A stretch of 64,000 nucleotides of DNA from Edaphobacillus lindanitolerans (GCF_900156305.1 NZ_FTPL01000001.1:992001-1056000); one strand, 5' to 3'; positions 51,220 to 60,300 are shown, counted from the stretch's first letter. Notes: generated by a model from the sequence alone, not told the origin. Made by a program: numbers and translations.

Positions 51220-51822
51220 ATGGACGCGCGTTTAAAAAGAGGCCAGAAAACGAAACGAAAAATCACCGAGACCGCCATCGCCCTGTTCCATGAACGCGGG
51301 TTCAACAACGTCACCGTCGATGAAATCGTCACGAAAACAAATACGTCCAAAGGCGCTTTCTACAACCACTTTGCCAGCAAACATGAAGTCTTCGCCGAAC
51401 AGTTCAAGCAGATCGACCAGTTCTACGTCGACCACCTCGTCCCCCAGCTGGACGCAAAAAAACCGGTCATGGACCGGCTGGCTCAGTTCCTCGATCTTCA
51501 AATGACCTACATCCAAAATGAAATCGGCTGGGACGTCACCCGCACCATCTACGAACAAGAACTCAGCACCGAACGCTCCTCCTACTTCCTCAACCCCGAC
51601 CGGCCGCTATACGGCATCCTGCTGGATCTGTGCCAGGAAGGAATCGACAACGGAGAATTCAAACCGGGCTATACGGCCCATGACATTGTCACGGTGCTCA
51701 TTCATGCGATGCGCGGAGTACTTTATAACTGGAGTCTGAACCGGGGGAAAATTTCATTGAAGGATGAGCAACGCGTGCTGTTTGGGGTGGTGTTGGAGGG
51801 GCTTTTCAGGAGTGAATTGTAA
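51220..51822 (+). CDS. TetR/AcrR-family transcriptional regulator
   Basis: A 200-residue repressor. The DNA-binding domain is at residues 10-57 (ITETAIALFHERGFNNVTVDEI, then KTNTSKGAFYNHFASKHEVF). The C-terminal ligand domain is variable, as is normal for the family. It is divergent from the MFS-acetoacetyl-CoA synthetase operon with two AGACnnnnGTCT dyads between, so it probably represses that operon and itself. The effector could be an acyl-CoA or the organic acid (inference). A hairpin terminator follows the stop directly. Confidence 0.9.
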   Translation: MDARLKRGQKTKRKITETAIALFHERGFNNVTVDEIVTKTNTSKGAFYNHFASKHEVFAEQFKQIDQFYVDHLVPQLDAKKPVMDRLAQFLDLQMTYIQNEIGWDVTRTIYEQELSTERSSYFLNPDRPLYGILLDLCQEGIDNGEFKPGYTAHDIVTVLIHAMRGVLYNWSLNRGKISLKDEQRVLFGVVLEGLFRSEL

Positions 51823-51826
51823 ATAG

Positions 51827-51853
51827 ACCGCTACCCTTCAATCCGGTAGCGGT
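51827..51853. terminator. terminator after the TetR gene
   Basis: ACCGCTACC (51827-51835) pairs with GGTAGCGGT (51845-51853), followed by TTGAGGTTT on the plus strand and CTATTTAC on the minus strand. It sits between converging genes and may serve both. Confidence 0.75.
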
Positions 51854-51860
51854 TTGAGGT

Positions 51861-52700
51861 TTACACAAAACCCAATCTAAGCATATTATGACCATCAAAA
51901 TAGAAGTCGTTTCCATGATATACCGTTAGTATAAGATGATCATCCCTTGTCCTGATCTCACCAATACCATTGAAAATAGCTACTCCTCTTTTCTTGATAT
52001 ATATCTTAGGAACATGGAAGTTATTAAGATAAGCCTTATTTTCCGGTTCGGCAACGAAGGCTTCTTCGAATAATACTTTAATTGTAACCCCATTCTTCAT
52101 CACCTTAAAAGTAGCAACGTTATCAAGTAGTTCGATTTTCTCTACAAAGCCAGTTACTAAGCGAATTTTACCTATGTCATTCTGCGTAATACGATCAACG
52201 TCTCGTTTCATAATATTTTTACCACGAATCTTTAACTTCCCTTCTTCTTCACCATCAAACAATGAAGTTTGTATAGAAGGTTTTATTATCTTCTTATTAC
52301 TCATTGTTTCTTGTTGTTTGTTTCTCCTTGAAGCTTTTCTTCTGGCTTTTGCTTCCTCTATTTCTTCATCTGTCATCTGCGATAATCTAAATGCCTCATT
52401 CAGTGCATCACTACGACGCTTCCTGCTGATATTAACAATGAAAACTTCGCCGGAATAGGTTCCAATTTGCTTTGGTATTCTATCGAACTTATGTAGACAG
52501 TTGTCTGAATGGTTATCCAGATTCCATGTTTTATAGTACGGAGTACGGCCAGCACAGAATGCAACACGAGCAGTACAAGCGGGTGTAGGGCAATATAGTT
52601 TACCTTTGTAATAATTTTCATATTTACGAACTGTCATCTGTTCAAGTGCAATTTTATGAATTTCCCCATTGTCGAGATACCTTGCCTCAGTAATCTTCAT
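51861..52700 (-). CDS. hypothetical protein, AT-rich, with an N-terminal Cys/His zinc-ribbon-like segment
   Basis: A 279-residue protein I do not recognise. Residues about 36-70 contain CPTPAC ... FCAGRTPYYKTW ... HSDNC. This resembles the short Cys4/His zinc-ribbon at the start of CoiA-like or restriction-associated proteins, but the match is only by eye. A charged, Lys/Arg/Glu-rich middle (residues about 110-135: DEEIEEAKARRKASRRNKQQ) is probably helical or coiled coil. The C-terminal half looks like beta strands (VTGFVEKIELLDNVATFKV). There is no signal peptide or membrane segment. Base composition is far more AT-rich than the neighbours on either side, and a pseudogene fragment lies directly upstream, so it was probably acquired by insertion. 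Confidence 0.7.
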   Translation of the reverse strand: MKITEARYLDNGEIHKIALEQMTVRKYENYYKGKLYCPTPACTARVAFCAGRTPYYKTWNLDNHSDNCLHKFDRIPKQIGTYSGEVFIVNISRKRRSDALNEAFRLSQMTDEEIEEAKARRKASRRNKQQETMSNKKIIKPSIQTSLFDGEEEGKLKIRGKNIMKRDVDRITQNDIGKIRLVTGFVEKIELLDNVATFKVMKNGVTIKVLFEEAFVAEPENKAYLNNFHVPKIYIKKRGVAIFNGIGEIRTRDDHLILTVYHGNDFYFDGHNMLRLGFV

Positions 52701-52854
52701 ACAATCCCACCTCTAGAAATCATAATTTTAAGTATATTGGTTCCATTTATAATATCATAAATGTAACCAATGGTTCTAATTTTTAGTTGTCATTATCAGT
52801 GTGTTTTTAAGATTTTTTAACCTATGTAATCAGCACTTTTAGTTCAATAACGAT

Positions 52855-53140
52855 AGTAGGTGGGTTCAGAGTTGCGGGGTCTGCATTAAGCACGCGTTCG
52901 GCTTCAAATGCGAGCAACAGTTTACGGATCGGGACCTCCAGCTTTTTACCGTTCAATGTTTCAGGATGCAACCGGGTAGATCCGATCCAGCGCAAACCTT
53001 TGGTGCGGTTTTTTCCATTTGCCCGCTTAATTCCTGCTTCTAATTCTTTATCCAGTTCCGCACCTTCTTTCAGCTCATCAAACGAGAGGAGCAATGCGGT
53101 TTTTCCGGTGACTGCCAGATCGATGTTGATCCTGTTTCAC
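52855..53140 (-). pseudogene. remnant of a second acetoacetyl-CoA synthetase gene (3' part)
   Basis: The minus-strand reading (INIDLAVTGKTALLLSFDE, then LKEGAELDKELEAGIK, TLNGKKLEVPIRKLLLAFEA, ERVLNADP) aligns with the C terminus of the intact ligase at 47563 (VIDLEVIGKSASLLLFVV, LKEGAELNEDLEARIK, TLNGKKLEVPIRKLLLGFEA). The stretch between EAGIK and TLNGKK is scrambled by small indels, and the conserved QLSPRFAPD segment is lost. The first 560 or so codons are missing, and the end runs into unrelated sequence. It is a decayed paralogue or the leftover of a recombination event, not a working gene. Confidence 0.85.
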
Positions 53141-53193
53141 ATCCGTATAGAAGCAATTCTGCCGAAATGAAAATTCCAAACGACACACAAAAA

Positions 53194-53218
53194 CCCCCGC
53201 AGCAACCCGCTCCGGAGG
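53194..53218 (-). terminator. terminator of the DUF3100 operon
   Basis: On the minus strand CCTCCG-g-AGC, a five-base loop and GCT-g-CGGGGG pair (one G-T wobble, one G-G mismatch), followed by TTTTTGTGTG. It lies about 20 bases past the last stop codon at 53240. Confidence 0.75.
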
Positions 53219-53239
53219 CCCCATAACTTACCCATTCTC

Positions 53240-53692
53240 TCAAATAATCCCCTGCACCCTCAGAATCACTTCCGCTATCAGCGCAGATCCAATAAACGTA
53301 CCGACCATGACGAACGTTGCCACGATGATCGTTTTCCACCCTAACTTAGTAAAGTCCGTCCATGACCGGCCAATGGCAATCCCGGCGTAGGCCAAGATTG
53401 GAGTGGCCAGGGCTAGTAGTTCTACCTGACTCGTCCATTCAACCACCTTTTCAGAACCTGGCATCCATGGCATGGAGACGAGAACCCCAATAATGGAGAT
53501 ATAAGCGATGCTAGGGAAGTTGATTGGAATGAGGTCTCTTAAAATGAAGCCGGACAGGCAGATTAAGACAAGGACAATCATCCCCGGCAACGCGCTTACC
53601 GGTAGAATGTCGTAGCCGATCCAGTTTCCGATGATAGCGATTATGCCAAACACACCGAGTAACAGTATCCATTCCTGAATATTTTTCAGCAT
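53240..53692 (-). CDS. small polytopic membrane protein, partner of the DUF3100 protein
   Basis: A 150-residue protein with about five hydrophobic segments (for example WILLLGVFGIIAIIGNWIGY and IIVATFVMVGTFIGSALIAE). I do not recognise a characterised family. It starts at an ATG that overlaps the upstream DUF3100 stop by one base (TGATG) with GGGGAG before it, so the two are translationally coupled and likely form one transporter. SWTDFTKLGWKTI near residue 125 is a polar loop. Function unknown. Confidence 0.75.
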   Translation of the reverse strand: MLKNIQEWILLLGVFGIIAIIGNWIGYDILPVSALPGMIVLVLICLSGFILRDLIPINFPSIAYISIIGVLVSMPWMPGSEKVVEWTSQVELLALATPILAYAGIAIGRSWTDFTKLGWKTIIVATFVMVGTFIGSALIAEVILRVQGII

Positions 53693-54492
53693 CACTGTTC
53701 TCCCCTTTTCCGGGTCATGATGGTATACAGTTTTTCGGTTAGCGGAAGCCCAATGAAAATGCTTACCCATAACCCGGTCGAGAGCGACAGGAGGTTACTT
53801 GCTCCTGCAAAAGCGATGATCTGGGTTTCCATTTCAGGGAATGCCGCGATCAGAGATCCACTTGCCGCTGCCATCATGCTTCCGCTCCCCACGCCTGATG
53901 CCATTGCGAATGATAGCGGGCTTAGTGGGGTGATGGTTGCTAGCAACCCGGAGAGCAACCCAAGGAAGACTGCGCCGAACACCGTTCCGAAGATGTACAT
54001 GGCCATGACTCCGCGTCCTTCAGGAGAACTGATGCCGTATTTGTCCATGATCAGCCCGACGTTTGGCTCTCGGCCGATTGAGTGGGTCATCCCAATTGCT
54101 TCCCGTCTCATTCCAAGCCAAATGGCTACTGGCAATGCTAAGAAGATCGTCCCCAAGTTTCCGAGTTCCTGCAACAACAGCGCTGGCCCGGCGGCGATGA
54201 CATCTGGCAGAGAGGGGCCAATGATGACTCCGATTTTTGCCAGGAGGAGCGCAACGCCCAGCACGATGATCGGCTCTGCTGTTTTGGACTGTTTTTCCTT
54301 GACGAGCGGAGTGAAATAGAGCAGTAATCCAATAATCAGCGCATAGAGCATCGGCAGCAAGAGAATGACACCCGGCCCAAGTGGGATCCGGAATGTTCCA
54401 ATGGCTTCTGTGATGATGACGGTCAGCAGCACAAGCACATGCAGGCGCCAGTCTTTCCAAAGGCCGTGTACCTGATTGGCGTTCTCGTTCAT
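53692..54492 (-). CDS. DUF3100 membrane protein (putative transporter)
   Basis: A 266-residue membrane protein with about eight hydrophobic segments. The MRREAIGMTHSIGREPNVGLI segment, with the following DKYG, is the DUF3100 hallmark near residue 130; GVGSGSMMAAASGSL and AFAGASNLLSLSTGLW are Gly/Ser-rich segments like those of substrate-binding helices. The ATG at 54492 has GGGGG at good spacing; that at 54498 abuts it. No function is established for the family to my knowledge. Here it lies between a small membrane partner and a reductase-aldehyde dehydrogenase pair, consistent with import of a carboxylic acid (weak inference). Confidence 0.82.
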   Translation of the reverse strand: MNENANQVHGLWKDWRLHVLVLLTVIITEAIGTFRIPLGPGVILLLPMLYALIIGLLLYFTPLVKEKQSKTAEPIIVLGVALLLAKIGVIIGPSLPDVIAAGPALLLQELGNLGTIFLALPVAIWLGMRREAIGMTHSIGREPNVGLIMDKYGISSPEGRGVMAMYIFGTVFGAVFLGLLSGLLATITPLSPLSFAMASGVGSGSMMAAASGSLIAAFPEMETQIIAFAGASNLLSLSTGLWVSIFIGLPLTEKLYTIMTRKRGEQ

Positions 54493-54513
54493 GGCCATCC
54501 CCCATTTCCAATT

Positions 54514-55413
54514 CTATTTATTGAACAGACGGCGTCTCTGTTCTTTCCCCCCGGTGAACTGTTCAATGATTTCATAAACAGCTGTTACATCTTTTTGTTC
54601 ATTATTCAAATGGGCAGCGATGTCCAGAAGCTGTCTGGATGGTTCGCTGGAAATAGTCGGGACGCCGACACTCTCGGCCAGGCTGCGGTAAAGAGTAACG
54701 TCTTTCCTCATGTTGCTGAGAGAAAAAATGACTTCCGCGAAACTTTCCTTCAGCAGATTCGGACCGAATACATCCATGACCCGTGTCTGGCCCGTTCCTT
54801 TCTGAAGAACAGCTGCAATCTTTTCTTTTGGCACGCCTGCCTGTTCACCGGTCATAAAGGCTTCGCTGAGCAGCGAGATCACGCCCCCGACGACCATGTT
54901 ATGGCAGAGCTTAGCAATCTGGCCGGCCCCGCTCGTTCCTAAGTATTCAATATGAGAGCCGATTGCCCTCAAAACCGGCATGGCGTTCGGTAGTCCTTCT
55001 TCGTCCCCGCCCACCATAACCGTCAATGTTCCTGATTCGGCCCCGGCCGGCCCGCCGCTGAGCGGACAATCAAAGAAATTAACTTTGCGTTCACTTGCTT
55101 TCAATGCCAGCTTCCGTGTTAACCCTACGTCATTCGTACTCATATCCATGACAACTGTGCCCTCATTTATCTCCGGGAAAGCCTCTTCCATTGTTCGTTC
55201 CACGAGCTCCGGACTTGGAAGGGAAAGGATCATGCATTCGACCTTTCCAGCGAGATCCGGGATTGTCTCGCATACAGAGGCTCCCATATCAATTGCACGT
55301 CTGACGGCTTCCTTGTTAACGTCAAACACATAAACCCGATATTGATGTTTGATCAAATTTTTCACAAGTCCTGACCCCATCAGGCCACAGCCCACTACGC
55401 CAATTCGCTCCAT
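54514..55413 (-). CDS. 3-hydroxyisobutyrate dehydrogenase / tartronate semialdehyde reductase family protein
   Basis: A 299-residue beta-hydroxyacid dehydrogenase. IGVVGCGLMGSGLVKNLIKH at residues 3-22 is the cofactor site, FFDCPLSGGPAGAESGTLTVMVGG near residue 113 is the substrate signature and GQIAKLCHNMVVGG carries the catalytic Lys. Family members oxidise 3-hydroxyisobutyrate or reduce tartronate semialdehyde with NAD(P). GGGAGGTG precedes the ATG at 55413. It lies 18 bases after the aldehyde dehydrogenase gene, so a hydroxyacid-semialdehyde-acid sequence is plausible: alcohol to semialdehyde by this enzyme, semialdehyde to acid by the next (inference). Confidence 0.88.
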   Translation of the reverse strand: MERIGVVGCGLMGSGLVKNLIKHQYRVYVFDVNKEAVRRAIDMGASVCETIPDLAGKVECMILSLPSPELVERTMEEAFPEINEGTVVMDMSTNDVGLTRKLALKASERKVNFFDCPLSGGPAGAESGTLTVMVGGDEEGLPNAMPVLRAIGSHIEYLGTSGAGQIAKLCHNMVVGGVISLLSEAFMTGEQAGVPKEKIAAVLQKGTGQTRVMDVFGPNLLKESFAEVIFSLSNMRKDVTLYRSLAESVGVPTISSEPSRQLLDIAAHLNNEQKDVTAVYEIIEQFTGGKEQRRRLFNK

Positions 55414-55431
55414 GCACATCACCTCCCTGAA

Positions 55432-56883
55432 TCAAGCCTTGATGTATACCGTCTTGTAATCCGTCCAGAAATCGAGTGTAGACGAGCCTTGTTCTCGCGG
55501 ACCGATGCTGGATTCCTTCTTGCCGCCAAACGGGTATTGATTCTCGAAGTAGTTGGACGGAATATTCACGTGTGTCACACCGGATTCGATGTGTTTGACG
55601 AAATACATCGCTTTTTTCAGGTTGTTTGTGTAGATGGTTGATGACAATCCGAAGTCACTGTCATTCGCCAGTTCGAGAGCCTCCTCGAAGGTGTCCACAA
55701 CTGTAATGCCGACGACCGGACCGAAGATCTCTTCCCTGAAGATCGTCATGTCTTTTGTTACTCCGCTGAAAATGGTCGGCTCGACAAAGTATCCCCGATC
55801 CAGTCCGTTTTCGGTAATTTGCCTGCCGCCGAATACCAACATCGCCCCTTCTTCCTGCGCAGAACGGACATAACGGAGGTACGTGTTGAGTTGTCCCTCG
55901 TCAATGACCGGACCATTGTCGACACCTTCTTCAACTCCATTGCCGATCACCAGGTTCTTTGCTCGTGCCACCAAATTCTCCGTCAATTCTTCTGCGATTG
56001 TTCGGAGCGCAATGACTCTGCTGGTCCCGGTGCAGCGTTGGCCGTTGTCCAGGAAACTGCTGATGACCAGGTTTTCTACCACTTCATCCAAATCAGCGTC
56101 CTCAAGGATGATGGATGGATTTTTACCGCCCATCTCAGCTTGCATCTTCGCTCCTCGGCCGCCCACGGCACGGCCGAGCGCCATTCCGACACTTGTAGAA
56201 CCGGTAAACGATACTGCCTTGATCTTCGGGTGATTGCCAATCGCATTGCCGATGACGCCGCCCGGACCTGTAACCATATTGATCACTCCCGCCGGTACAC
56301 CTGCCTCCTCAAACAGTTCCATTATTTTCACGCTGATGAGGGATGTATTACTCGCCGGCTTGAAGATCACGGTATTTCCCGCAACAATGGCCGGCGCGAT
56401 CTTCCAAATTCCAATTCCAAGCGGGAAGTTATATGGCGCGATCACCCCGACTACGCCAAGCGGCTCACGAATCGTATAGGCAAAGATGTCGGGATCATGT
56501 GACGGCACAGTCTCGCCGGCCATCCGAGTAGCTTCGCCGCTAAATTGTTTCATGGCTTCGATCGTCTTATTGACTTCTCCCTTGGCCTCGCGGAGTGACT
56601 TTCCTACTTCAAGTGTGATAATCCTGGCCAACTCTTCCCGTTGCTCCTCCAGAAGACGGATCAGCCGGAACAGAACGTCCCCTCTTTCCGGCACTGCGGT
56701 ATGGGCCCACAATGGGAAAGCGCTTTCCGCGGAAGCGATGGCAGTTTCCACATCCTCCTCATTTGAGGACTGAAAAAACCCGAGGACTTCACTTTTATTG
56801 GCAGGATTGATGCTTTCATAGGTTTCCCCTGTGACGGACGGCGTCCACTCGCCGTTAATGTAGTTATAATAAACTTCGGTCAT
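55432..56883 (-). CDS. NAD(P)-dependent aldehyde dehydrogenase
   Basis: A 483-residue aldehyde dehydrogenase. VSFTGSTSVGMALGRA near residue 227 (cofactor), MGGKNPSIILEDAD near 253 (Glu general base just before) and DNGQRCTGTSRV near 287 (catalytic Cys) are all present, as is EEIFGPVVGI near 385. It resembles vanillin / benzaldehyde / 2-oxoglutarate-semialdehyde dehydrogenases, and sequence does not fix the substrate. It is first in the minus operon with the beta-hydroxyacid dehydrogenase and DUF3100 genes, 79 bases downstream of the PucR-type regulator, which probably controls it. Confidence 0.9.
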   Translation of the reverse strand: MTEVYYNYINGEWTPSVTGETYESINPANKSEVLGFFQSSNEEDVETAIASAESAFPLWAHTAVPERGDVLFRLIRLLEEQREELARIITLEVGKSLREAKGEVNKTIEAMKQFSGEATRMAGETVPSHDPDIFAYTIREPLGVVGVIAPYNFPLGIGIWKIAPAIVAGNTVIFKPASNTSLISVKIMELFEEAGVPAGVINMVTGPGGVIGNAIGNHPKIKAVSFTGSTSVGMALGRAVGGRGAKMQAEMGGKNPSIILEDADLDEVVENLVISSFLDNGQRCTGTSRVIALRTIAEELTENLVARAKNLVIGNGVEEGVDNGPVIDEGQLNTYLRYVRSAQEEGAMLVFGGRQITENGLDRGYFVEPTIFSGVTKDMTIFREEIFGPVVGITVVDTFEEALELANDSDFGLSSTIYTNNLKKAMYFVKHIESGVTHVNIPSNYFENQYPFGGKKESSIGPREQGSSTLDFWTDYKTVYIKA

Positions 56884-56962
56884 TGTGCTGTCTCCTCTCT
56901 TTTCGCCTTATTTGCATAATAGTTTGAATAAGACAAGAAAAGAATGTGGAGACCCACGAATT

Positions 56963-58573
56963 TTACTGCTCTTTTTCACCGCCTGACACAAGGAGCCTGA
57001 AAGCAATGACCAAGTCCATCCACTCCTGGCCATGGTTCATGTTGACCTGTAACGTCTCTTCAATTTTCTTCAGTCGGTAATAAAGTGTATTGGGATGTAT
57101 ATGTAGCCGTTCCGCTGTCTCCTTATGGTTCTTGTCCGTCTCGATCAGACATTGAAGCGTCTCCAGATAGGCATGATTCATTTCCTTCAACTTACCCAGC
57201 TTATCATTTGCGAACATCGCGAGAATTTCAGGATTGACTTCATAAAGAAGACGCTCAATCCCTAGCATCGTGTATTCCACGATATCTTGGTCATTGAGTT
57301 TGCCATACTTTACCGATCGCATGGCCTCCTTGTATGAAATTGACAACTCGTTAACTGAAGTCTGACGTCCAATGCCAAAGTAAAACTTTTTTTGTCTGCT
57401 CCATAATGACCGGCTTCCTTCAATCATATCCCGGATGGCAGAGTCACTGAACACCGGTACAATGATGATTAACTGAAATGCTTTCGTAAAAATCAAGCTG
57501 TCCGGGCAGATAGATAAGGCAAGATGCTCGACGGACTTTACAAATGATTCTTTGTCAACCAGACGATCGGTATTCCAGAGTGGCGCTTCTTTTCCTTCCA
57601 CGATCAGGCATTGAACATTCCACCGGGGATTCCATCGGATGTATTGCAACGCCTGGTACAGGTCCCCGTCAAGCAACTGGTTAAAAACCTCTTCCCGGAA
57701 ATGAATTTCCTTAGCATGGATGGCATTTTCCTTAATAACCTCCAAAGCAATCACGAGACTTGCCTGCTCGATTGCGGTCTGCTCAATTTCTGAAAATGCA
57801 CCGAACGGCTTCTCTAGCTCCAATTGTCCCAGCAGGTCCGTATCTCGCCCGACCGGAAACAAAAAGCCGTCTTGTCTCCCATACTGATTCTCGTGAAACC
57901 TCACCTCTGATGAAATCATGCCCTTTAAAAGGGACAGCACTTCTTCTACACCCCGACCGTCAAGCAAGGTCTTGTAAAACCGGTCGTGAATAGCAAACGA
58001 CTGTTTCAATAGGTGGTTTTTTTCTTTTAATGCCTGGTACACATTGGAGTTATCGATTGCAATGGCACTCTGATCTGTCAGCATCTCAATGATCTGCATA
58101 TCGTCCGTGGAGAACACGCCATTGTGATTAAAGTTGTTGACCGCCACGACGCCAAGACAAGTTTCTTTGTTTACAATCGGAATGCAAAATGCACTTTTGA
58201 TCTTTCGGCGCCCTACACCTTCAAAGTAATACCGATAATTGTCCGCGGTCATATTTTCCATATAATCGTCAATTTCTCTTTCTGAAGTGAATAACTTGGC
58301 CGCTTTTTGCTGAAAGATTTTCCCGGCGATCGACTCACCCGACCGGAAAGACAGACGTTCCATGTATTCCTTGTTAACCCCTGCTCCTTCAGCAAAACAC
58401 AAGGTGTCGGTATCCTCGTTGTACAAGTAAATAATAAAAACATCCGCCACGTTCACCAGTTCTTTAGCAGCATGCACTAAGTTTTCTAAAACCTCTTTCA
58501 ACTGAAGAGAACGTGTGAGAATCTTATTCAGCTCCAGTAGTTTAGTCACTTTGTCGGACATGGATTGCAACAT
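56963..58573 (-). CDS. GAF-domain PucR/CdaR-type transcriptional activator
   Basis: A 536-residue regulator. Residues about 15-175 are a GAF sensor domain (ELVNVADVFIIYLYNEDTDTL; IPIVNKETCLGVVAVNNF). The middle is a CdaR/GGDEF-like region (YFGIGRQTSVNELSISYKEA near residue 400). The C-terminal PucR helix-turn-helix is ETAERLHIHPNTLYYRLKKIEETL. This class activates amino acid, purine or sugar-acid catabolic genes in response to the substrate. Its neighbours are the aldehyde dehydrogenase operon downstream and the symporter-deacylase cluster upstream, and either or both could be targets. It is somewhat more AT-rich than genes to its left. Confidence 0.88.
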   Translation of the reverse strand: MLQSMSDKVTKLLELNKILTRSLQLKEVLENLVHAAKELVNVADVFIIYLYNEDTDTLCFAEGAGVNKEYMERLSFRSGESIAGKIFQQKAAKLFTSEREIDDYMENMTADNYRYYFEGVGRRKIKSAFCIPIVNKETCLGVVAVNNFNHNGVFSTDDMQIIEMLTDQSAIAIDNSNVYQALKEKNHLLKQSFAIHDRFYKTLLDGRGVEEVLSLLKGMISSEVRFHENQYGRQDGFLFPVGRDTDLLGQLELEKPFGAFSEIEQTAIEQASLVIALEVIKENAIHAKEIHFREEVFNQLLDGDLYQALQYIRWNPRWNVQCLIVEGKEAPLWNTDRLVDKESFVKSVEHLALSICPDSLIFTKAFQLIIIVPVFSDSAIRDMIEGSRSLWSRQKKFYFGIGRQTSVNELSISYKEAMRSVKYGKLNDQDIVEYTMLGIERLLYEVNPEILAMFANDKLGKLKEMNHAYLETLQCLIETDKNHKETAERLHIHPNTLYYRLKKIEETLQVNMNHGQEWMDLVIAFRLLVSGGEKEQ

Positions 58574-58691
58574 GATCCTACTTCCCTCCTACATGCTAAA
58601 AAAGCAGAATTGTCTATCCATTATAGATGATTGGACAGGGAATGATAGAGGAAGCCATGGAGGTATTCAGATATGTTTATGAAAAGGAAAA

Positions 58692-58740
58692 GGACGCCTT
58701 CCCTGAACGAATAGTCAACCTAACTACACGGGAAACGTCC
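58692..58740 (-). terminator. terminator of the symporter operon
   Basis: On the minus strand GGACGTTTCCC pairs with GGGAAGGCGTCC around a 26-base loop, then TTTTCCTTTTC follows. It lies 50 bases past the symporter stop codon. Confidence 0.78.
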
Positions 58741-58789
58741 ATTAAATAGCTTCTCTTATTTCCTTTTCACAAAGGAAACCGCTTTCAAT

Positions 58790-60274
58790 TTACTTCAGTG
58801 TTTTAGATAGTTGAATATTTACGATGTCTGTTTTTTCATCTTTGATATTTTCAGTGTCTTCAGCGGGTTTATTTTTTGTCAGGAGTGATACGCCAATGAA
58901 ACTAATTGCACTGACAACCAACGCCGGATAAATAGGATCCAAACCACCAAAACTCAAAAAGCCATTTTCCGCAAGAGCGACTGTAATGCTACCAAAAATT
59001 AAAGACGTCATGCTTCCTGCTGCCGTTGCGCGTTTCCAAAAGTGCCCCACCAAGTATGGGATAAATGCCCCTCCCGCACGTAGAGTGAATGAAAACACTA
59101 GCAGTGTAATAATGTCTGTAAAGTTAGCTACTGCAATGAATAAGCTTAGTCCACACACAACAAACATTGTCCAGCGAATCATTTTCAAAAGGTGTTTATC
59201 ATCAGCATTTTTGTTGAAGTATTGACTGTAAATATCGTTAGTAAATATTGATCCTGCTGCAAGCAAGTTACTGGAAGCGCTAGACATTGTTGCGGAGATT
59301 AACGCTGCAAATAGCATTCCTACGACAAAGGAGGGGAGGACTTCTACTGCCATTAGAGGCAATGCATAGTTAGCTCCTTGATTTGCCATAACGGTTCCGT
59401 CGATTAGACCGTTCTGTACCATGCCATACATCAGAATCCCTATAAATGCAGGGATAAAAGCAAAGATGGCATATACGATCGAGGTAATAATTGAAGCGTT
59501 TCGTGCGGATTTCTCATCTTTTGCCGAATAGTAGCGTTGGACCGCTTCCTGTCCGACAGTAAATGAAGCAATATACATAATCACCAATGCAATAATTGTC
59601 CAGATTCCAGTACCGTCAGTCATACTCCATTTGGCTTCTGGTACATTGGCTGTCAATGCCGTAAACCCTCCGCCTGCATTCAGAGCAAACGGTATGATCA
59701 GTGCCATTCCAACCAAGATGAACAGCCACTGTACAACGTCTGTATAGACCACGCTGTACATACCACCCATTACACTGTAAACAGCTACTACTACGGTGAC
59801 AATGAATGCTGAAAGTGCATAATCCCAACCTGTCATTACTGATAAAATCGTCGATGATGCAATAATCTGAACTGCCGTCAGACCAACCATGGGCAACATC
59901 ATGATAATCGCTGTGACCAGCCCATTTTTCTTACCATAACGCTTTGTAAAATACTCCGGAACCGTCTTGACCATCGCTCTGCGGAGCATAGGTGCGATGA
60001 AGGCAAGGACGATAAATGCTACGGCCATAGCACTTACATACCAAAATGCGGAGAATCCCCAATCACCATAAGCCTTTTCGACGACTCCCATTGTAGAACC
60101 GCCACCTACTTCTGTTGCAGCAAGACTTCCAGCAAGTAACCATGGCCCCATCTTTCTGCCAGCTACTAAGAAGTCTTCATTATCTTGTATCTTTCTGGAT
60201 GCCAAATAACCAATCAGGACCATGACAGCAAGGTAGACTATCACTACGGAAATGACCACCATATTCGTCCCCAT
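58790..60274 (-). CDS. sodium:solute symporter family protein
   Basis: A 494-residue SSS-family carrier with about 13 hydrophobic segments. DFLVAGRKMGPWLLAGSLAA, then ATEVGGGSTMGVVEKAY (near residue 60) form the conserved first-helix pair region, and LISATMSSASSNLLAAGSIFTNDIY near residue 335 is the diagnostic sodium-site segment. It imports an organic solute with Na+. GGGAGGGAAACTGA precedes the ATG. It is the last gene of the cluster with the D-aminoacylase, YgeY-type hydrolase and diaminopropionate lyase, so an N-acylated or peptide-bound amino acid is the likely cargo (inference). Composition is more AT-rich than the first 50 kb. Confidence 0.92.
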   Translation of the reverse strand: MGTNMVVISVVIVYLAVMVLIGYLASRKIQDNEDFLVAGRKMGPWLLAGSLAATEVGGGSTMGVVEKAYGDWGFSAFWYVSAMAVAFIVLAFIAPMLRRAMVKTVPEYFTKRYGKKNGLVTAIIMMLPMVGLTAVQIIASSTILSVMTGWDYALSAFIVTVVVAVYSVMGGMYSVVYTDVVQWLFILVGMALIIPFALNAGGGFTALTANVPEAKWSMTDGTGIWTIIALVIMYIASFTVGQEAVQRYYSAKDEKSARNASIITSIVYAIFAFIPAFIGILMYGMVQNGLIDGTVMANQGANYALPLMAVEVLPSFVVGMLFAALISATMSSASSNLLAAGSIFTNDIYSQYFNKNADDKHLLKMIRWTMFVVCGLSLFIAVANFTDIITLLVFSFTLRAGGAFIPYLVGHFWKRATAAGSMTSLIFGSITVALAENGFLSFGGLDPIYPALVVSAISFIGVSLLTKNKPAEDTENIKDEKTDIVNIQLSKTLK

Positions 60275-60300
60275 TCAGTTTCCCTCCCTTTTGGGTGTCC

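Noticed and set aside
58767-58785. cre-like sequence GGAAACCGCTTTCA after the symporter gene
   Set aside because: It misses the outer consensus base and lies at a 3' end with no promoter nearby.
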